A stretch of DNA of 64,000 bases from Bisporella sp. PMI_857 (Eukaryota; Ascomycota; Leotiomycetes; Helotiales; Helotiaceae). Positions 50,530-62,756 of this stretch are shown here, one piece after another. The stretch lies in contig JAJSPD010000005.1 in NCBI GenBank assembly GCA_021307315.1, positions 372,001-436,000 of the forward strand, in the 5' to 3' direction. The first letter of the stretch is position 1. Each line of letters starts with the position of its first letter. The notes under the pieces were generated by a model, which was not told where the DNA came from, made no database searches, and worked only from the letters and a program-made list of their open reading frames with translations. The translations under genes were made by a program, and so were the position numbers.

Positions 50530-51306
50530 ATGGGCACAGCCAGCGAAATGGATAAATCGCGAGAGGAGCTCTCCTCCATAACCCTCATCCTATCCGCCAC
50601 TTACCACCGCAATAAGAACCAGCACCGCCTCGCAAAATGGTGGAAATCCTTCTCCGTCCTCCGCCGCAATATCTCGAAGCTGACCACCGAGCTTGAGAAA
50701 TACATTCGAGACCAGAAGCTTGTCGGCGATCAGAATAGGTATACAATTGCATCACGTGAAGCTGTTGAGAGTAGGGTGGATTTCGTGGTGAGGTGGGTGG
50801 TGCCCAAGTGTTATCTGTAAGTTCTGTTTGCTAGGAAGTGCAAGAGAGATTAGAGAGGAAAGGAGCTAATGTAATGATGTAGGGCGTTCTCGGCTGTGGT
50901 GGCCGATAATCAGTTCTCGAATCTGGGATTAATGCTGGTAGGAATGTTGGCAAGGATACGGAAGATTATCTTGCCATTGGGAACAGGTCAGGAAGAGGAA
51001 GATAAGGACGAGGAGGTGGAGAAGCAGGCAGCTGAGGCCGATACGAGTGGCTTGCATGAAATTGACTTTGGCGAGGTGATCAGGAGGGATGATATCGAAA
51101 AGGCCGATGTGAGAGCTTATGGAGTGGATGATTCCGAGGCTGGAGAGGAGAGAGGACCAGTTCGAACATCACCAACTAAGAAGCGGGCGAAAAGACTCGA
51201 TGGGCCGAAGGACATTTCAATTGGCGTCGAACCTGAAACTTTACAAAGGAGGAAGAAGCGGGAAAGAGACAAAAGTCTTCCAATAGAGAGTCATGAATAC
51301 AAGTAA
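50530..51306 (+). CDS. RMP1: RNase MRP subunit Rmp1
   Basis: Exons 50530..50816 and 50883..51306 give 236 residues with an in-frame 66-nt intron. The ATG at 50530 is used because the upstream extension begins at GTG. The diagnostic block near residues 25-45, ATYHRNKNQHRLAKWWKSF then LRRNISKL, is the RNA-binding signature of Rmp1. The NQHR-x-AKWW core is highly conserved. A second conserved stretch is FSNLGLMLVGMLARIRKI. The tail is acidic, then basic (TKKRAKRLDG), as in nuclear RNP proteins. Rmp1 is specific to RNase MRP, which cleaves pre-rRNA at A3. It ends 77 bp from the converging GPI7 gene. Confidence 0.85.
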
Positions 51307-51383
51307 CAATTCTACGGCCCTCTACATTTTAGGCTTTCTATTTCGCGATATTAAGGTGCGAGAGACCTTGAAACATTGGTATT

Positions 51384-54316
51384 CTATGCATATCGTTTCC
51401 CCAACCAGTACAATGCACTCCCCACTCCCATATTGATACACAAATGCTGGCCGATGCTCCACGCCATGCTATACAAGTATTTTGGTGAAAAGACAGTCCA
51501 TATGAAGAGATGTGCTCGGAGTAGTGTACATGCAGCCATGACAAAGAAAAGACTGCTTGTCGTAAATACAGTGAGCAGTGCTAAGTGTCGATATAGCACA
51601 TTTTTCTCTCCGGCTCTGCTCAGGCGTAGTAGTAAGATGTTGGTAGCGGACGTCCAATAGACTGGCCCAATCCAGTTACTAATGAAAGTTAGGATGCCGA
51701 CAGCAATGACATTATATCCGCTGACTCCATTATACGCGCTTGATAAATCTATTGATGATATGGCATTTGAGCCTCCAAATGCAAAGAAAGACATATACTG
51801 CATTAGTAATGATGTGGTTGTGATTTCGACTAGGCTATGATCTAGATCCTTGAGTAAGTAGAACAAGACCTCGAAAAGGAGCAGTAGAGGGATGTTCGTA
51901 GCCCGAGACTGTATTATGAGGAACTGTAAGAGCAAGTCGTGAATTGTGCGGATCGTGGCTAGAGAAGTGTCAGCCCACAAGGTGTCCCTTTTTGGCACCT
52001 CAGATGAAAAGAAAGGGTTTGTAGCTCGACATACCATTTATATGTCTAGGTTTACTGAATCCGGAGATTATGACATATAAAAATGCCATTGCCAGCGCGA
52101 GAAAGGCAATCCGGGCACGGGTAACCAAAGAGACTTCCATTTTAGGATCGACAGCCGTCGAGCTGGTGAAGAGGAGAAGCTCGGGAGAGTCCTCTTTAAT
52201 GAAGGCTAGTTTGAAGGTAAGGCCTGCTGTAGCTAAAGCTGCTCCGATTGCGCCACCTGCAAGCTTGGGGAATCTAGGGAATCCGCGACTTGATAGGCAC
52301 TGTAGATTCCATAGATAAGTGACCCCAGTCAGAGCCCAGAACACAATCTTATGATCAAAGAATGCCCCGGAAATATCTGGCTCACCAGCCCATTTCTGTC
52401 CAGTCTGGTTCCAACGCCGAATGACTCTCATGGTACCAAAGATGGCCAAGCAGGTAAGAGTAATCAAGCGCCGTGCCGCAGTCTTTCGATAACTTGGAAC
52501 TGTTAGCTTGAAGAAAAGTGGCCAGGGAGTATCTTACTTTTGAAGCCAGAGCATGCCCAACCATGCAGTAGTGCCCCAATACCAGAAGTGCTGCTCTTCC
52601 TCAACATAGCTACTTGCAAACATCATCAAGCCATAAAGCAACGTGGTTATCAAGAATGGAGCGCTGGCGGTGATTGAGCTGGCTATCATTTCCCAAGCCG
52701 CAGCTATCCCCAACAACAGAGCGGATGCAGTCAGAATTTGCCCGGTTATTAGTTTTGACACATCATAATTGCTCGCAGTGCTGCTCATTAATCCTTGAGC
52801 TCTTTTGAGCCACTGGTTATAGTTAGTGATGCACATTTAGCACGGAATATGGATGTTTTTACCTTCGTCATATCCTTGTACCATTTCTCTTTTCCTTCAC
52901 TGTCGTCTACTAGCTTACCTGACCTTTCAGCGAGATCTCTCCACTGACATGCCAGTTCGCCGACGCTATTCGTGATTTCATGGCAATTTTTGGAAGAACC
53001 AGTACTTTCAAATGATGGAAATGTGGCAGATACTACGGTCACTATCTGTTTAGCGTTTTCAAGTAAAATTTGTGTTTTATCCTTGTCTAGTCAGAGTCAG
53101 CTAGGAGACTTAGTTCCAATTTGTTCTACTTACAATTGGGCCAGAAAGCGAGAAAGTCCGGTATGATAGCTCCAAGATTGTTACGAGGAACAGGGAAACC
53201 AAGTAATGCTCCTAGTGTAGGAGCTATATCAGACTGCTCAATCGTAGTATAGTACTGGAAGTCCTCTTCAAAAGGAGCAGGTGACTGAAATCCGGATGTA
53301 ATGTTCTTGAGCTTCGGCGATATAAAGACGAGAGCTGGGGAAGTCTCTCCCGGACTAGAGCCACCATGATTACCAGCATCATTCATTCCATGATCACCTA
53401 AAAGGACTAGAAGAGTGGACTGAAGGGCTTCTTCTGTCTTAATGGCTTCAAAAATACGACGGACTATGCCATCCATCTCTTGCTGCTTAGGAACCATATT
53501 AGGACTTCCATAGTATTAGCCACCTATAAGCCTTGGCAGATACTGAGACATACCCTCTCGGCCCTGTTTTATGTCCAATATGGTCGAGGCCTAGATAGTG
53601 TAAGACCATAGTATTCCAGTCATCATGCTTCAGCTCATCTGGCACATGTCGGGTGACATTGTTGTCAACCTCAGTGAAATCCTAACAAATTCTATTCAGC
53701 TATATGCTATGTATGGCTTACTCCTAGAGTGACTGACCGAAACAAAAAAGCTTGAGGTTCCTTCGGAACGATCAAATGTCTCAGGAAAGAGCTTGAGCCA
53801 TGTATCATCTCCGTACATAATCATTTTACCCGCGTTCTTTGCTTTCATTTGCGCCAACCATGTGTCCTGTGTAGCCAAACTTGAAGTAGTGTCCGACTCG
53901 GCAAAGTTTAGAATCACATCGAGAAAAGAAGGCGTAGAACCAGTAGTTATAGCTTTGATCCGTGGCATGGTAATGGTAGGGGACGTCGCATGAGCGGTGT
54001 ATGGCATAGCTGCGCCACTTGAAATGAGACTGACATGTTCAGATTAGTTTTTGCTGCGGTCCCAAATATCTAATTCATACCTTTGCGTGAATTCAAACCC
54101 AGACACATCCGAATACACGAAATCGCTGCGTAAAGCGTCCACTACCATAAACACCAGCTTATCGAATGGCGGTTCTGGCGGAGATCCATTGCTGTCAAAC
54201 TGAGCTAAGCCGGATAGAAAAGGTTTATAAGGAAAGAATCCACTGGCAAAGACCAGTATTGCGATTGGGATGAGGACGTTTGCTCCAAGAAGCGTAAGGG
54301 AGCTTTTCACAGCCAT
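51384..54316 (-). CDS. LAS21: GPI ethanolamine phosphate transferase 2 (Gpi7/Las21)
   Basis: Eight exons, 54081..54316, 53738..54029, 53554..53681, 53134..53504, 52863..53086, 52538..52812, 52035..52492 and 51384..51958, give 852 residues with all frames consistent. The N-terminus is an anchor helix (ANVLIPIAILVFASGFFPY). The alkaline-phosphatase-fold catalytic half has VFMVVDALRSDFVY, SGAAMPYTAHATSPTITMPR, YLGLDHIGHKTGPRG and LLGDHGMNDAGNHGGSS; its Asp/His residues bind metal. About ten membrane segments follow in the C-terminal half. It adds ethanolamine phosphate to the second mannose of the GPI anchor in the ER. The only weak junction is intron 52493..52537 (45 nt, acceptor CCAAG); the frame on both sides supports it. 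Confidence 0.92.
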
Positions 54317-54930
54317 ATTGTGAGCCCGATCAACGGCACAATTACCTTTCTATGAAAAACACCGCCAATCTAGCATTACTGGACCTACGTCTATGCCCAT
54401 CGCATACAAAAGAAGAAAAAAGTGTAATACGAAGTGCACAATGATCTGTCTTCAGCTCCTCCTAGCTTGAAATGGGTCGCCGATAAGGACTTATCGGGTT
54501 CGCTTGGCCTTGGCACCGAAATATGCTTCAAATCGAGTTGCTATTTTCTTAGGTGGTTTGGTATATTCTTTCATTTGGTATAATCTCTGGAAATTCTAAC
54601 CTCATATCGAGCACAGCACCTCTTCCAAGTGAATAAGCTTTGACTAAATGTCTGTGCCCAATCGATAAGATACTTTGCGAAATCAAAGCCTACGAGAAGG
54701 TTTTCGATACCATGCGTACAGAATTGATGAGTAAACCCTCTAGGCATTTTCTCAGTATATGCTCTCCCGTAGTGTGCTCTTTCAGAATCTCCATGGTATC
54801 ACTTATTGGAAACTGGAAAATTGCAGTATATTGGCCTGCGCGCGAAGTCCTTTCCCAAGCTGTCAAACTCCTGCAATGCCAACCAAAACGCCTTTAGACA
54901 ATCATAACCTCAAGAACCATTCATAACCCA
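54317..54930. other. Intergenic; GPI7 promoter
   Basis: Upstream of GPI7 and 3' flank of the LLP-like gene, both minus strand. Short frames only. Confidence 0.5.
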
Positions 54931-55400
54931 CTACTTCTTTGATTTTCCGGCTTTCTTGCTAGATTTGTATTTTGGGAAAACGATTGATGCTTTTCGGCTA
55001 CTACTTCTTCTCTTCTCCACGCGCCCACTTCGCTTTGATTTGGTGGCAGATTTTGAAGCGTCTTGGTCAACTTCCATAGCTATCGCATTGTCAGCATTGT
55101 TACCAGATGGAATACTATCTTTGGCGTACCATCTGTCTGCTTATTGTCTGAGGCTGGGGCAGCTTCAACATTTGTAACATCTAGGCAATTGCCATTAGAC
55201 CATTTCTCCGCAGCTGTGAGTGACATACCATCTTGCGCTGTCATTTCTACATCTTTTTGTGATGGCTTTGGCTGCGCGATCAGCTCCATGAGTTTGGCGT
55301 TCAGTCGTTCTGCTCGTGCTGTCTCGACGGGCCCAAACACCGTGCTCTTTAACCTGGCATTGTTCGCCTTTTTTGTGCTTGCTCGTGCACCTTTCGCCAT
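54931..55400 (-). CDS. DUF2423 / LLP-like ribosome-biogenesis protein
   Basis: Exons 55130..55400 and 54931..55079 give 139 residues; a 50-nt intron (GTACGC) is in phase 1. The start MAKGARASTKKANNARLKST and FGPVETARAERLNAKLMELI match DUF2423. Its animal member LLP (learning-associated protein homologue) is a basic nucleolar protein. The C-terminus KYKSSKKAGKSKK, after a GRVEKRRSSSRK nuclear-signal-like block, fits that family. Likely nucleolar and involved in ribosome synthesis; this is inference. Diverges from the SUMO-ligase gene. Confidence 0.82.
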
Positions 55401-55863
55401 TACAATTGTTGTCGGAGCTTAGTGTGGCTTCCTGTGGAGTGTTCGGAGCGTGCGGGAGAGGGTTGAAGAGGTGAAATATTACACTCAAGCGGTATCTGTC
55501 AAGAACAATGAATCAATAATCTAGCATGACTAGAGGCGGGGTTTTTGGGCAAGAAATAAATTATCTGCCCGGCCGCAATTTAGTGTCAGTATTAGCGCAT
55601 ACGATTATGCTTTTCTGCCCGACCGCCTTCCCTTTTGTGAACATGAGTGAGTTACTGACGACAAAAGGTTCAGACCGAGTGCTTTCAAACTCACAAATTT
55701 AGGTAAGCCTATATCACCACAACACGTTAAAATACAAAGCGACAATAGCTAGCATTTGCCTTACCATTGACTGCTGTTCCGCTTTATCTAAAATTCAACA
55801 GCTTTCCCTACTTCAATTTGCTAGTTGAAGGGTACCAACTATTTTCTTGTGGTTCGTGGGAGA
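55401..55863. promoter_or_regulatory. Divergent promoter region, LLP-like / SUMO E3
   Basis: 463 bp between the opposing start codons. No defined element; the ATG at 55864 is the first in the SUMO-ligase frame. Confidence 0.45.
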
Positions 55864-57992
55864 ATGGCCTCGATGGGAGGTGGTCCAAATGCTCCTTCTG
55901 GCCCCTTCGACTGGAGGGCAGCCGAAAAAAGAGTTAGAGGTTCTGGCATGGTTAACAGGCTTCTCCAACAAATCTGCGACAACGAAGGCCTCTCCAAAAA
56001 GGGAGTTAAAGCGGAACTACAGATGCGAATCATAGATCGTAAGTATTGTAGCTGAAGGAAAGCGCTTCTGTGAAGTCATTGCGTGACAGTGTTCAAATGC
56101 GAACTCTCACTTTTGGCATCCTACCTACCAATCTATTCACTGGAATATCAAGGCATAAGATGAGGCTAACTTAGATTCTTTGACAGGGCTGAAGCATCAT
56201 GCACATATTGGCGATCTGAATAGGTTCAACCGGCTCAAGCATATGATAGAGGATCCTTCTTCAATGACGCGGCCCGGCAGTAGCATGACAAGCTCAGCAT
56301 CTCCAGGAGCCCCGTTACTACCGCAAGGCGGTGTCTACAACAATATGGGAGGCGGAATGAATGGGGGATATCGTCCCTATGGCGGTTTACAGGGTGAGCC
56401 GCGGAGGATCTGAAAGTAATTGAATGATGTTCTGATGGTCGACAGTACTGGAGTTCAAGCCAAGTCCCTTCTACACGATCGAGCAGCAACTCGGTGCAAC
56501 CAAGGAATGTCAAGGTAAGTAATATCACGGAAGTGCACATAATTGAGGACAAGGCTGATGACACCTAGTCATGGCGGCACACCGGCACACGGTTGATATC
56601 ACGTTACGGGCCAGCGATCATCCAGTACTAGCGAGAGTACTTAGGGAGCCATCATTGAAAGTTATGGTATTCTGCTCTGGGGAGAGCAGCGGCCGACAAG
56701 ATATCGCTTTTCCACATCAATCAGAGATCAAGGTCAACGGTGGTGATGTGAAAGCCAACTTGCGTGGTCTCAAGAACAAACCAGGATCTACAAGACCCGT
56801 AGATATTACGAAAGCTTTGCGTCTGAACATTCCACATTATGCTAATAAAGTTGAGATGACTTATGCTCTGACTACCAAGGCGAGTTCTCTGAGTTCTCCT
56901 AGTCAAGTTAGCTTCCAGAACCTTGTGTAGATAGCCTTTGATGCCCTCACCTTTCCCTTTCTGCGCCGTTTTATAGATACATCATACTCATTGTGTATAC
57001 AGAAATTCTACCTAATTATCTACGTGGCTAAGACGATCGAAGTGGAGGAGCTGGTAGAGAAACTAAGAGTTGGCAAAAGGATTTCAAAAGAGACGGTTAT
57101 CGCTGAGAGCAAGTAATTTTACAGTGGTGTACTTGGTGATGCTAATTGTGCCCAGTGGTCAGTAAGTCTCGTGACCCTGATATCGTTGCCACGGCCTCCG
57201 TTTTATCTCTGAAGTGCCCATTGTCCACCCTACGGATGTCATTACCATGCCGAGGAATGGCTTGCCGACACAATCAATGCTTTGATGCAACTTCTTATTT
57301 ACAGCTACAAGAACAAGGGCCAACTTGGCTATGCCCAATCTGTAATAACTCGGCGCCGTTTGAAAATCTAGTCATTGATGAGTGAGTATTCAACTTAGCT
57401 AGGCTGTGTAGTTTTATTGACGAAATGCCCGTAGATATGTCAAGGACATCTTGAATACTACAGCAAAACCAGTGGAACAGGTGACAGTACAACCCAACGG
57501 AAAATGGGATGTTCGTAAGGAGCCTATGCCTGGATCAACTAATGGAGTCGCGAGCACCAGCGATGACGATGATGATCTAGTCGAGGTTACAAAGGCTGGA
57601 GATAGCATACGCATGAGCACGCCTCGCGCTACTGCCGCAACACCTGGCTTCCGAGATCAATCGATGTCGTCTCAGCCAGGCTCAGCTCCAAGAGACTTGG
57701 GAACGACAAGTTCAAAGCGAGTATGTCGTCCCTAAATGGCTCCTCTATGACTCTATGAGGTCCTTCTTCTAGTATCAGAAAATCACTAAAATCAGCTTTC
57801 ATGTAGCCTATAGCAGCAGTCATCGATCTTACTTCCAGTGGAGATGAAGATGATGCACCTCCTCCACCTAAGCGACAGCAGCCGCTCGTCACTTTGCCTC
57901 CACTACCTTCAGCATTCAGAGCCGCCCCAAGCACGTCTTTCTATCCCAACGGTACATCCGGTCCTAACTTTGCATATCCTCGTCCTTCTTAA
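55864..57992 (+). CDS. PIAS/Siz-type SUMO E3 ligase (SAP-PINIT-SP-RING)
   Basis: Eight exons, 55864..56038, 56187..56393, 56446..56514, 56569..56879, 57003..57108, 57156..57381, 57435..57720 and 57807..57992, give 521 residues. A short SAP-like region (CDNEGLSKKGVKAELQMRII) opens the protein. The PINIT domain starts at LEFKPSPFYTIEQQLG and runs to about residue 290. The SP-RING near residues 307-350 has CPLSTLRMSLPCRGMACRHN, then CF and LCPICN, with the Cys/His zinc ligands. The C-terminus has a SUMO-interaction motif IAAVIDLTSSGDEDD. This is the Siz1/Siz2/Pli1 architecture. It promotes SUMO transfer from Ubc9 to nuclear targets. Two introns (56880..57002 and 57109..57155) appear to use GC donors; see findings. 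Confidence 0.92.
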
Positions 57993-59012
57993 GAGTTCAG
58001 AGAAGATACTTCCTTTCATACCTGTACTATAATCTCAAGATTCCCACGATTTGATTTTCGAAGGCGTTCATGACAGCATTGGCAAGGCTCACATTGGCGG
58101 CGCAGGGCAGGCGGTAATTATGATACCAAGTTGCTTTATATGATAAGGGGAAACGAGGAGTTTGTGCGATACATGTATAGCTGTTAATGAATGCTCGCAT
58201 GGAATGAGCATTCCACCTCTACAAATTTAGGCAATAGGAAAGGTTTACGTGACATGCTGAGATGGTAGAGGAATCAAAAGCTCTAATTACATTAGGATTG
58301 TGTTGAGTATTAGAGAGATCAGTCAACAAAGCTTCTAGGCTGTCAAACTTAAAGAATGGCGAATTAGGAACGGGTCAAACAGCGCTCTTAGCGAAGCTCA
58401 GGGCTGAATTACCAAAGCTTGAATATGACCAGGCCGACAACGTTCTTCTCTGGTATGTCACATCAGGTTCGTAGGTTAGGTTTTCGAGCAGGATGTAATT
58501 AATGGCCGCCTATTTTTTTCTCATTCGTGGCCAGTAATTTATAGCAAGGCGCTTTAGAGCCTCGAAGTAGACTGGGCCCTCAAGGAAAACATGAGCATTG
58601 TTGAGAGCTATGTTATAGGTGACGATGCGACCCAATATATGGTTTCAACTGACGGAAAATTTGCTCACGGTAAGAATCGTGGATTTTGGATCCGGACCAA
58701 AGCATGTCGGAGGTCATTTGAGTTACGATTCGTTGCCACGGATATCAAACAATATGGCACAGCTGTATTCCCATTCTATGCAAGATGTGCACCTGTCCTC
58801 GCAAGATGAAATAGGGTCACTAAGATTTTGGTAGTCAAAATAGTCAAGAAATAATCACATGACTCAGCTTATCAAAAAGTCTTCAGCCTTGCCTTGGCAT
58901 ATCCATCATCATCAACTTAGTCTTCAGCCGAACATGGCTTTATCCTCTCACACAACACAATCAATGCATCTGTCACTTCTCCCAACCTCCGTCCACAAAG
59001 CCACTACCTAAG
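57993..59012. other. Intergenic, upstream of TRS33
   Basis: About 1 kb; 3' flank of the SUMO ligase and promoter of TRS33. A 72-codon frame at 58591 shows no family resemblance. Confidence 0.55.
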
Positions 59013-59839
59013 ATGTCCTTTGATTCCCCACTTCCGCCCTACAATGCCTCCGACCCAAGCGCAACTTTCCTCGCATCCTCCTGTCTCGATCTCCTCATGA
59101 TAGAGCTGGTTCCCATGTCCTTCCGCGTCGCGGACGAAGTTGACGGTCCGGAAAGAGACAAGGATGATAAGGAGGGCAAGCTGGCTGTTAAGGGGGCTGT
59201 GGCCAAGGGTGCCCGGAACGGAGGAAATAGCGAGGGAGAGAAGAAGGGTGGATTGGATGAGGATGAGCTCCGGGATGCTGCGTTTTATAGATTGGAGAAT
59301 TTGGGGTATCGTGTTGGGCAGGGGCTCGTAGAACGGTTCGTCCCCTTTGTCCTATCTTCATTCCTAGGCTTCGCACTCCAATGGGGATAGGATGGTATGA
59401 AGGCAGCAGCAAATGGGGAAGCTAATATGGGATAAAACAGGTTCTCGAGAGATAGGCCGCGCTTCACGGATACCCTCGACGTTATCAAGTTCCTCTGCAA
59501 AGACCTCTGGATGCTGGTTTTCAGGAAACAGATTGATAATCTGAAGACGAATCACCGGGGCGTGTATGTGTTGACGGATAATTCGTTTCGCCCGTTTAGC
59601 AGGATGAGCACCGAGGTTGGGGGAAATGCTGTTGCCAGGGCGCAGCCGGTACGTATGAGAAAGAAAAGCTGTATCTCGAAAGAAGGAAGAGGTTAACAGG
59701 AACACAGTTCTTATGGTTCCCATGCGGCATCATACGTGGTGCGCTGGCTAGTATGGGGATCAATGCTACGGTCGAGGCGGATACGAATGAGTTACCCGGC
59801 GCAACATTCCAGATCAGATCTATAGTTGCAAAGCCCTGA
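59013..59839 (+). CDS. TRS33: TRAPP complex subunit Trs33 (TRAPPC6)
   Basis: Exons 59013..59335, 59441..59648 and 59708..59839 give 220 residues. The Bet3-family fold is visible as AAFYRLENLGYRVGQGLVER, PRFTDTLDVIKFLCKDLWM, VFRKQIDNLKTNHRGVYVL and FLWFPCGIIRGALASMGINA. These align along all of Trs33. A charged Lys/Glu/Gly insert near residues 45-90 (ERDKDDKEGKLAVKG) is an extension seen in filamentous fungi. The protein is part of the TRAPP tethering/GEF complexes for Rab1/Ypt1 at the Golgi. Intron 1 (105 nt) uses the less usual donor GTTCGT; no other donor keeps the frame. Confidence 0.93.
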
Positions 59840-60653
59840 GTCGTCTTCGGTTTGCAGAGATCCGAATTGTTGGCGTTGGGGGAAATTACTTGCGGTTGCG
59901 ATTTAGCGGCATGGGACGGCGTTTCTGAGGATTGCATGTGAGTACATGGACACCAATTGAGCAGTATAGAAGGTCAAAAGAATCTCAAGCATAGATGGGC
60001 TCGTCAGAAGATGAGAATTGTAGTGTGGAGGTACGTTGGGAAAGAAGATATACAAAACTCCTACGTCCTATTCAAACAATGACATAACGAAATGGTCGTT
60101 GTCTGCAAGAGAAATGACAAAGCGATGCCCAGCGTAGATAAGATCATAAGCGGATGGCCACAGCCTAGGAAAGCGATTCCAATAGCGCATGAAAATAGCA
60201 AACGGGCTTATGACGAAGTGGTCTTGTTCTGAGCCGGGTGCTAGGGAGGGGAGGGGTTACATAGTCACGTATGGCACAGATACGAAAATTGTGGAAAGCA
60301 ATGCGAGTTCTTGTGAAGCTTTCATTTTTGTTACTTGTTCCCAATCCCAACTGAGAGCTCATCTAGTCCATTGCCCACATCTCATTCCACCATAGTCCAT
60401 CCGAATAAGCCTGTAGAATGGATTAGAAGGACAACAAGCGTTAAGCTCGTCAAAACGTGCAGCCATTACAGCCTATCTAAGCAAGACGCCAACGATCAGT
60501 TACTAGTCCAATGGGTGCCGGTTTGTGTTCTAACCACTCTTGTCTGGCTCATCACTAGAAGCTGGGGATTGCTTTCTCTATGAGAGCTCAAAACATGGCT
60601 TTTAGAGTTGAAAAGAGATGAGAGAATATTGATTTGATAGGAGAAAGGGAGTA
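59840..60653. other. Intergenic between convergent TRS33 and MDH
   Basis: 3' flanks of both genes. Short frames only; no repeat or RNA recognised. Confidence 0.55.
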
Positions 60654-61948
60654 CTACTTCTGGGGTGGGTTGTGGGCGAATGAGACACCTTTCTCGATGT
60701 TGCCTTTGAGCCCCTCAACAGCAGCCTTTAGGAGTGTCTTCTCGTTGTCATCGATATTAGTGAGTGGGTTGATAGCCTTCTCGACTCCGGATTTCTGGAT
60801 ATGGTTAGCTGAGGGATTAAGAAGCGGAAGGGAGAAGTACGCCTAGCTGGATGGGGACAGAGAAGAAATCAACACCGGTCTGCTTGGCAATCTCCTCGCC
60901 ACCTGGAACACCGGGGAGGTAGACAAAGCTGGGCTCGATGATGCCTGTCTCTCCATTGAGTCCCTTGAGGACTGCCTCTGCGAAGCTGCATATCGTCAGT
61001 TTTCTATTTGAGAATCTGGAAAGAAACAGTTACCGGTATCCGGCATATGCCATGGAGAGGGTGGCAGATCCAGCTCCATCCTTGGCCTTCACAACCTCAT
61101 CACCACCAAATTGCACACGCTTGACTAGATCAGCCAACTTCTCATCTGGGATCTTGACACTTGGCTGTGCCTGGCTGAAAAGAGGAACAATAGTCTCGCC
61201 AGAGTGTCCTCCAATGACTGGGATAGTAAGTTTCTGTGGGTTGGTCTCGCCAGTGATCTCAGCAACAAAAGTCTCAGCACGGACGACATCGAGGGTGGTA
61301 ACACCAAATAGGCGCTTGGGGTCGAAGACTCCTTTCGCCTTGAGGACCTCGGCGGCAATGGGGACAGTAGAGTTGACTGGGTTGGAGATAATGAGAATGT
61401 ATGCTTTGGGTGCGACCTCAGCGATGACTTCGATGAGACCCTTTACGATGCCAGCATTGATGTTGAAAAGGTCGTCGCGGGTCATTCCAGGTTTGCCTGT
61501 TCTGCTGTCAACCAATGGGCGTATGTGTTTCAGTTCTCAGACGTACGGGGGATTCCAGCTGGGATGACAATAATGTTTGCATCCTTGAATGCGAGCTTGG
61601 CTCCATCGTCTTTTGGGAGGTAGCCAGAGATTTTCTACCCTTCATCAGCTTGTAATCTTGTTATTACTTGACGGGTAGACGTACAGCTGGAGAGGAGATG
61701 TGTGACAAGTCGGCAGCAACACCCGGGGTATTTACAACATCGTACAAGGCCAATTCGGTGATGAGGGACGAGGTCTTGAGGAGGAGGGATAGTGGCTGTT
61801 GGGAGGTATCTTAGCAATGGATCAACAGCTTCGAATGGGTGCATTTACTTGACCAATTCCTCCAGATGCTCCAGCGACGACTGTGTAACCTGATCAATAC
61901 CTGTTCTTCACCGCCAAAAGAAAGATACTTACCAGCCTTGATTCCCAT
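60654..61948 (-). CDS. NAD-dependent malate dehydrogenase, cytosolic type
   Basis: Seven exons, 61933..61948, 61849..61889, 61685..61795, 61547..61634, 61034..61496, 60841..60985 and 60654..60794, give 334 residues with every junction in frame. It shows the NAD-binding [36 protein letters not shown] with substrate arginines, [30 protein letters not shown] and [16 protein letters not shown] with the catalytic His. There is no N-terminal targeting sequence, and the C-terminus PPQK is not a peroxisomal signal, so a cytosolic location is likely. It interconverts malate and oxaloacetate. The dense 5' introns (43-53 nt) separate exons of 16, 41 and 111 nt. A strong-expression gene is probable from its codon bias. 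Confidence 0.95.
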
Positions 61949-62756
61949 TGTGAAATGTATGTTCTGCTCTGTTTGGAAGGGGTCAGTACCCCGCACTTAT
62001 ACAAAGATCACCTCAGTATCGCGTCAACAGATGGTTGACATACCTGTTTATTGCGGTTTTGGAGGAGGTATGCTGGAGGAAATAAAGTTAGATATGTATT
62101 TTGTCCTGAGGCGTATGTATTGCAAATCAGGTCAAATCAGCAAAGCAAAAGTTGTGGTTGAAACTGGCAGATGGAGGGGTTGAGCTCGGACATCGGCATA
62201 GAGAGATGATTGGCCCGAGTGGGGTTGTGTTACCTTTATGCTTGAGCCTGGTTGAATGGGGGCTTCGGATTTTATGTGATATGTTTTGTTTTGAAAATGG
62301 CAGAAAAGAGGATGGGGATGCACTTGTCTCTTATATATATATTTGAGAAATATCGTGCTCAGGCCCAACTACAGCTCAGCACCCGGTACCCCACTAAGAA
62401 AGAAACTATCCGGCTGCGGAGAGAGTCGGGAGCTATCTGCTCAGTATAATTCCGTACCAAAATGAGGCTATCACATGTCTGCTAGTTCTTGCATTCCAAG
62501 CAGGGTATGGCATTTTCAAAAGGGACCAGACGCTTTGACGAGATAGATTTAGAGGCGCCAATCCTTCGAGCTACCATATGTTATGCAGGCATCGAACCAG
62601 ACCCATTCCACAATTTCCACCAGGATGGGTATCACAGATGCCAAACGCAATGTTTTCACTAAACCAGCCAAGTCTGCTTTCTCGATATAACTCCTTTATT
62701 TGGGCTCCTATGCGAGAAAAACTAGCAAAATCCTCAATCCTCATGATATGCCACTT
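61949..62756. other. Intergenic; MDH promoter
   Basis: Upstream of MDH and 3' flank of RPL28, both minus strand. No element was assigned. Short overlapping frames only. Confidence 0.55.

Noticed and set aside
60654..61948. Mitochondrial malate dehydrogenase
   Set aside because: The N-terminus [16 protein letters not shown] lacks a presequence; the cytosolic type fits better.
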